Assembly (NCBI RefSeq): GCF_028610675.1
Contig: NZ_JAQQWS010000004.1
Span: 186,001-250,000 of the forward strand
Length of the DNA stretch: 64,000 bases
Direction of reading: 5' to 3'
Source of the DNA: Alkalihalobacillus pseudalcaliphilus
GTDB lineage: Bacteria; Bacillota; Bacilli; Bacillales; Bacillaceae_D
The translations under genes were made by a program, and so were the position numbers. The stretch's first letter is position 1; each line of letters begins with the position of its first letter. The notes beneath the pieces were generated by a model. The model ran no database searches and had not been told where the DNA came from. It was given only the letters and a program-made list of their open reading frames with translations. Positions 60,853 through 64,000 of this stretch are shown here, piece after piece.

Positions 60853-60878
60853 ATAAAATAAAAAAAGGATGGTGTCTC

Positions 60879-62057
60879 ATGAAGATATCCGACCTCACAT
60901 TAACAGTAGTCGGCATTCCTAGACATACAGGTTTTATTAATAAACATATCATCGTTCAAATTTATTCAGACGAAGGAGTAATTGGCATTGGTGAAATGTC
61001 TGATTTCTCCCATTTACCTCGCTATGCACCTGACATAAAAGATCTTACAAACGTCATAAAATCAATAATAGTTGGCCAAAATCCGTTCGATATAATCAAA
61101 ATCAACCAAGAACTTACTAGTAATTTTCCAGAAGCCATGTACTATTACGAAAAAGGCAGTTTCATACGTAATGGTATCGATACAGCTCTATACGATTTAT
61201 GTGCTAAAACATTAGGTGTATCAGTCAGTGAACTTTTAGGTGGGCGAGTGAGAGACAAGTTGAAGGTGTGCTATCCTATTTTTAGGATGAGAAGTATAGA
61301 CGAAGTTCAAGAGAATATTGATGTTGTTCAGAAAAGATTTGAACAAGGTTTTGATACATTTCGTCTATATGTAGGGAAAAATGTAGACGCAGATGAAATG
61401 TTTTTAGAACGTGTTAAGAAGGAATTCGGAAACAAAGTCAAAATCAAATCATTCGATTTTAGTCATTTATTAAGTTGGAAATCGACGTTACAAGCAGTTA
61501 AAAGATTAAGTCAGTATGATGTAGGGTTGGAAATGATCGAGAGTCCAGCATTGGCAAATGATTTTGAAGGCTTGTATCATTTTAGAATGAGAACGGATTA
61601 CCCTGTTAGTGAACATGTTTGGAGTATGAGACAGCAATATGAAATGTTAAAACAAGATTCCGTTGATATCTTTAATATATCGCCCATTTTTATAGGGGGA
61701 TTGACGGCGGCCAAAAGAGCGGCAGCAGTCGCAGAAGTATCAAGTAAAAGTGTGATACTTGGGACAACACAAGAACTTTCAATTGGTACAGCATCGATGG
61801 CACACTTAGGTGGAAGCTTTGCACATCTTGACTACACTTCCGATCCAACTGGCCCCGAATTATATGTCGGTGATGTTGTTAAAAATCGAATTCAATATAA
61901 AAACGGCTATTTGCATCTACCAGACGCATCGATTCCAGGACTTGGTATCGAACTAGATCAGCAACTAATTGAAAAATATCGTGTTGAGGATTTAAGCTGG
62001 GGAGACGTTACTGTCCATCAACTCCAAGATCGCACAGCCGAGACGATAAAAAGTTAA
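60879..62057 (+). CDS. Enolase-superfamily (mandelate racemase-like) enzyme with atypical active site
   Basis: A 392-residue protein with an N-terminal capping domain (1-125) and TIM barrel (about 130-360). Metal ligands D193 (SFDFS), E221 (MIESP) and E245 (VSEHV) are conserved. The usual K-x-K at the end of strand 2 is R162-L-Y164 (FRLYVG), and the strand-7 region reads GTTQELSIG with no obvious catalytic His. Context (KdgD and semialdehyde dehydrogenase upstream) suggests aldarate or aldarolactone chemistry, such as a dehydratase or cycloisomerase; this is inference. AAAAGGATGG precedes ATG. A terminator follows. Confidence 0.8.
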   Translation: MKISDLTLTVVGIPRHTGFINKHIIVQIYSDEGVIGIGEMSDFSHLPRYAPDIKDLTNVIKSIIVGQNPFDIIKINQELTSNFPEAMYYYEKGSFIRNGIDTALYDLCAKTLGVSVSELLGGRVRDKLKVCYPIFRMRSIDEVQENIDVVQKRFEQGFDTFRLYVGKNVDADEMFLERVKKEFGNKVKIKSFDFSHLLSWKSTLQAVKRLSQYDVGLEMIESPALANDFEGLYHFRMRTDYPVSEHVWSMRQQYEMLKQDSVDIFNISPIFIGGLTAAKRAAAVAEVSSKSVILGTTQELSIGTASMAHLGGSFAHLDYTSDPTGPELYVGDVVKNRIQYKNGYLHLPDASIPGLGIELDQQLIEKYRVEDLSWGDVTVHQLQDRTAETIKS

Positions 62058-62058
62058 G

Positions 62059-62083
62059 AGCCCATATAGGGCTTTTTTTTTTT
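62059..62083 (+). terminator. Terminator after the enolase-superfamily gene
   Basis: AGCCC / GGGCT with a five-base loop, followed by ten or more T. Confidence 0.88.
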
Positions 62084-62085
62084 GG

Positions 62086-62120
62086 AGAAACCCCGAGCAA
62101 ACGCATCGCATGGTCTTTCT
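62086..62120. repeat. Solo decayed 51-bp unit
   Basis: AAACCCCGAGCAAACGC then ATCGCATGG, a single partial copy of the unit that forms the arrays at 14.6 and 36.5 kb. It sits directly after a terminator and before the pst promoter region. Confidence 0.7.
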
Positions 62121-62153
62121 TTTAAGAGGTTACTCCAAACACAAATTTACACC

Positions 62154-62190
62154 TTCACAATTCGTTTACATTCTCCACAAAACGTTTACG
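62154..62190 (+). promoter_or_regulatory. Pho box upstream of pstS
   Basis: TTCACA (62154), TTTACA (62165) and CACAAA (62176) recur at 11-bp spacing, and TTTACG follows at 62185; a further TTTACA is at 62146. This is the tandem TT(A/C/T)ACA pattern bound by phosphorylated PhoP in Bacillus, so induction by phosphate starvation is likely. Confidence 0.8.
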
Positions 62191-62317
62191 TCGGTTTATA
62201 AAAGCTTAACAGATTATGCATACTCCCTTAATAATGAATCCCTATACTGAAGTTGTAACAAAGAGAGCTTGCCTCTAACAAAAAAACGAATGAAAAAGAA
62301 AAGGGGAGAAACAATTC

Positions 62318-63316
62318 GTGAATATTAAAAAGTATTTGGTTTTATTTGTAGCTTCATTTCTAGCAGTCGTATTAGTCGCATGTGGTGGAGGTTCTGACTC
62401 AGACGAAACAGAAGGCACAAATACAGGTGCAGACAGCAATGATGATAATCAAGCTGCCGAAACAGAAGAATTAGAAGGTAGTGTCGTCATCGATGGTTCG
62501 GGGACTGTTTACCCTTTAATGGCAATCTTAGCTGAGGAATACATGATTAATGAGCAAGAAGGAGTTTCAGTTGAAGTTAGTCGTGCTGGTACAGGTGCTG
62601 GTTTCCAACGCTTCTTAGCAGAAGGTGGTACAGACTTTAACGACGCATCTCGTGAAATTAAAGAAGAAGAACAAACTTTAGCAGATGAATTAGGAATAGA
62701 AGTAAAAGAATTAAAAGTAGCTTTAGATGGTTTAACGTTTGTAGTAAACCCAGAAAATGATTGGGCGACTGAATTAACACAAGACGAGTTAATTCAAATT
62801 TTCTCAGATGATAGCATTCAGAACTGGTCTGATGTGAATCCTGATTTCCCAGATACAGAAGTTAATCGCTACGGTCCAAATGAAAACCATGGTACGTATG
62901 AGTTTTTCTTTGATGAAGTATTAGGCGGACAAGATTTAGTAAGTAACGTTAACTTGCAACAAGACTATTCAACACTTGTTAACTTAATTGCTGAAGACGC
63001 GAACGGAATTGCCTTCTTTGGATTTGGATATTTTGTAAGTAACCAAGATAAATTACAAGCAGTAAGTGTAGATTTCGGAAATGGACCTGTAACACCGTCT
63101 CTTGACACCATTGGTGAAGGTGATGCAGATTATGCACCATTCACACGTCCAGTATTCACTTATTTAAATGTGAATCATGCTAAAGAAAAACCGGAAGTAT
63201 TAGATTTTGCTAACTATGTAATGAACAACATGAACAACTTTGCTGGTGAAACTGGATTTGCTCCAATTCCAGAAGAAGAAGTACAAGAGTTCATTGACTT
63301 TTTAGAAGGACTTTAA
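62318..63316 (+). CDS. pstS: Phosphate ABC transporter substrate-binding lipoprotein PstS
   Basis: A 332-residue lipoprotein binding phosphate outside the membrane. The signal ends in VLVAC with anchor C22 and an acidic linker. VIDGSGTVYPL (about 55) and SRAGTGAGFQRF (about 90) are phosphate-contact loops, and the C-terminal domain has NENHGTYEFF. It is strongly acidic. GTG 62318 follows AGGGGAGA. A Pho box lies upstream and pstC downstream. Confidence 0.95.
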   Translation: MNIKKYLVLFVASFLAVVLVACGGGSDSDETEGTNTGADSNDDNQAAETEELEGSVVIDGSGTVYPLMAILAEEYMINEQEGVSVEVSRAGTGAGFQRFLAEGGTDFNDASREIKEEEQTLADELGIEVKELKVALDGLTFVVNPENDWATELTQDELIQIFSDDSIQNWSDVNPDFPDTEVNRYGPNENHGTYEFFFDEVLGGQDLVSNVNLQQDYSTLVNLIAEDANGIAFFGFGYFVSNQDKLQAVSVDFGNGPVTPSLDTIGEGDADYAPFTRPVFTYLNVNHAKEKPEVLDFANYVMNNMNNFAGETGFAPIPEEEVQEFIDFLEGL

Positions 63317-63326
63317 ATAAAAAAAG

Positions 63327-63359
63327 ATAGAGTGAGTTGAGGAAACTCAGCCACTCTAT
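63327..63359 (+). terminator. Intercistronic hairpin between pstS and pstC
   Basis: ATAGAGTG / CACTCTAT with an inner GTTGAG / CTCAGC stem and GAAA loop. A weak terminator or stabiliser that keeps PstS more abundant than PstC. Confidence 0.65.
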
Positions 63360-63403
63360 TTGGTTCAAAAGGGAATGAACCGGAAGAAAGGGGAGCCGTA
63401 TCA

Positions 63404-64000
63404 ATGAGTAAGACTGTTACGGAGAAAAAAACCGTTCAACAGATGATTGAACAAAACAAAAATAAAAAGAACTTCACTTCCATTATGGAAAAGTTAATGC
63501 CAAAACTGCTTTTTGCGATTGCGGCCATTTCTATTTTTACGACGGTAGGAATTATTTTTACCCTATTAAGTGAAACGGTTGAATTTTTTAGACGCGTACC
63601 GTTTTTAGATTTCTTTACAGGGACTATATTAAAACCTTTAAGTGCCAATCCGGAATTTGGTATTCTTCCTTTGGTTACGGGAACGATATTGTCATCACTT
63701 ATTGCCATGCTCGTTGCTATACCGATTGGATTAATGACAGCTATTTACTTAAGTGAATATGCATCAGATAAGGTTCGAAGAGTATTAAAGCCAGTTTTAG
63801 AACTTTTAGCTGGTATTCCAACTATTGTATATGGATTCTTCGCCTTTACGTTTGTAACACCGATTTTAAGAGAGATTATTCCAGGACTTGAAGCAACGAA
63901 TATTTTGAGCCCAGGTATTGTGATGGGAATTATGATTATTCCGATGGTTGCCTCACTTTCAGAAGATGCGATGAGCTCTGTTCCAAACGCGATGCGTGAA
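63404..64000 (+). CDS. pstC: Phosphate ABC transporter permease PstC (3' partial)
   Basis: The first 199 codons of a PstC-type permease; the gene continues beyond the window. A basic cytosolic N-terminus (about 1-30) is followed by a membrane segment (about 35-58), PLVTGTILSSLIAMLVAIPIG (about 86-106) and the characteristic LELLAGIPTIVYGFFAF (about 132-148). VASLSEDAMSSVPNAMRE is the EAA-like loop. AAAGGGGAG lies before ATG 63404. Same operon as pstS. Confidence 0.93.
   Translation, partial: MSKTVTEKKTVQQMIEQNKNKKNFTSIMEKLMPKLLFAIAAISIFTTVGIIFTLLSETVEFFRRVPFLDFFTGTILKPLSANPEFGILPLVTGTILSSLIAMLVAIPIGLMTAIYLSEYASDKVRRVLKPVLELLAGIPTIVYGFFAFTFVTPILREIIPGLEATNILSPGIVMGIMIIPMVASLSEDAMSSVPNAMRE

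Noticed and set aside
1741..60860. Insertion sequence with transposase
   Set aside because: No transposase or integrase-like frame was found in any repeat block; the elements are too short to encode one.
1..64000. tRNA or rRNA genes
   Set aside because: No cloverleaf with a TTCGANNC-type arm or rRNA segment was noticed; a dedicated scan was not possible.

Overview
The window looks like a chromosomal scaffold of a low-GC, spore-forming, alkaliphilic or haloalkaliphilic member of the Bacillaceae (Alkalihalobacillus / Halalkalibacter type). The reasons are spoIVFA-spoIVFB, FosB, Gram-positive lipoprotein and LPxTG signals, PerR and Pho boxes of Bacillus type, and acidic secreted proteins. The organism is inferred, not proven. 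One run of 100 N (36733-36832) marks an assembly gap inside a tandem repeat.

Layout. 1-1587: 3' part of a wall-anchored GH53 endo-galactanase. 1588-2800: repeats without genes. 2805-6982: a degenerate receiver protein, then molybdenum cofactor genes (moaC on the minus strand; moaB-moeA-mobB-moaE-moaD on the plus strand; mobA lies far away at 43.2-43.8 kb). 7.0-9.5 kb: two paralogous glycine/hydrophobic repeat proteins and small membrane proteins of unknown function. 9.5-14.5 kb (minus): a tight operon of response regulator, sensor kinase, LolA-like lipoprotein and membrane M48 peptidase. 14.6-17.3 kb: a 51-bp tandem repeat array, an aldo/keto reductase and an SH3-amidase.

17.6-40.8 kb is the centrepiece, a large locus best read as beta-1,2-glucan (sophoro-oligosaccharide) use. 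It holds a membrane-anchored GH144/GH189-like glucanase, a LacI repressor, a sugar-binding lipoprotein, a 980-residue fused binding protein, two permease pairs, an NHL-TPR-Yip1 membrane protein, a DUF5696-like secreted protein, a cytosolic GH144-like enzyme, a GH3 beta-glucosidase and a GH94 1,2-beta-oligoglucan phosphorylase. A palindrome ATTGAAACGTTTCAAT, or a one-base variant, precedes four transcription units of this locus. No ABC ATPase is encoded, so a shared MsmX-type ATPase elsewhere is expected.

41.0-53.9 kb: fosB, a CorC-type transporter, mobA, spoIVFA-spoIVFB-rng, a PerR-boxed dps, rplU-prp-rpmA with an L21 leader, metE behind a cobalamin riboswitch, a GNAT and a fluC pair. 54.5-62.1 kb: a uronate/aldarate island (binding lipoprotein, GH105, GntR regulator, KdgD, semialdehyde dehydrogenase, atypical enolase-superfamily enzyme) with TTTGATATATCA operators. 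62.1-64.0 kb: Pho-boxed pstS and the start of pstC.

The most novel non-genic signal is a set of interspersed intergenic repeats. A composite element appears seven times, built from modules with ACTTTCAT / ATGAAAGT ends and internal hairpins whose stems differ between copies but stay complementary. A separate 51-bp unit forms two tandem arrays and one solo copy, and a possibly related 49-51-bp unit occurs twice more. Three composite copies end 19-26 bp upstream of start codons inside catabolic operons, and one supplies the stop codon of a fluC gene.
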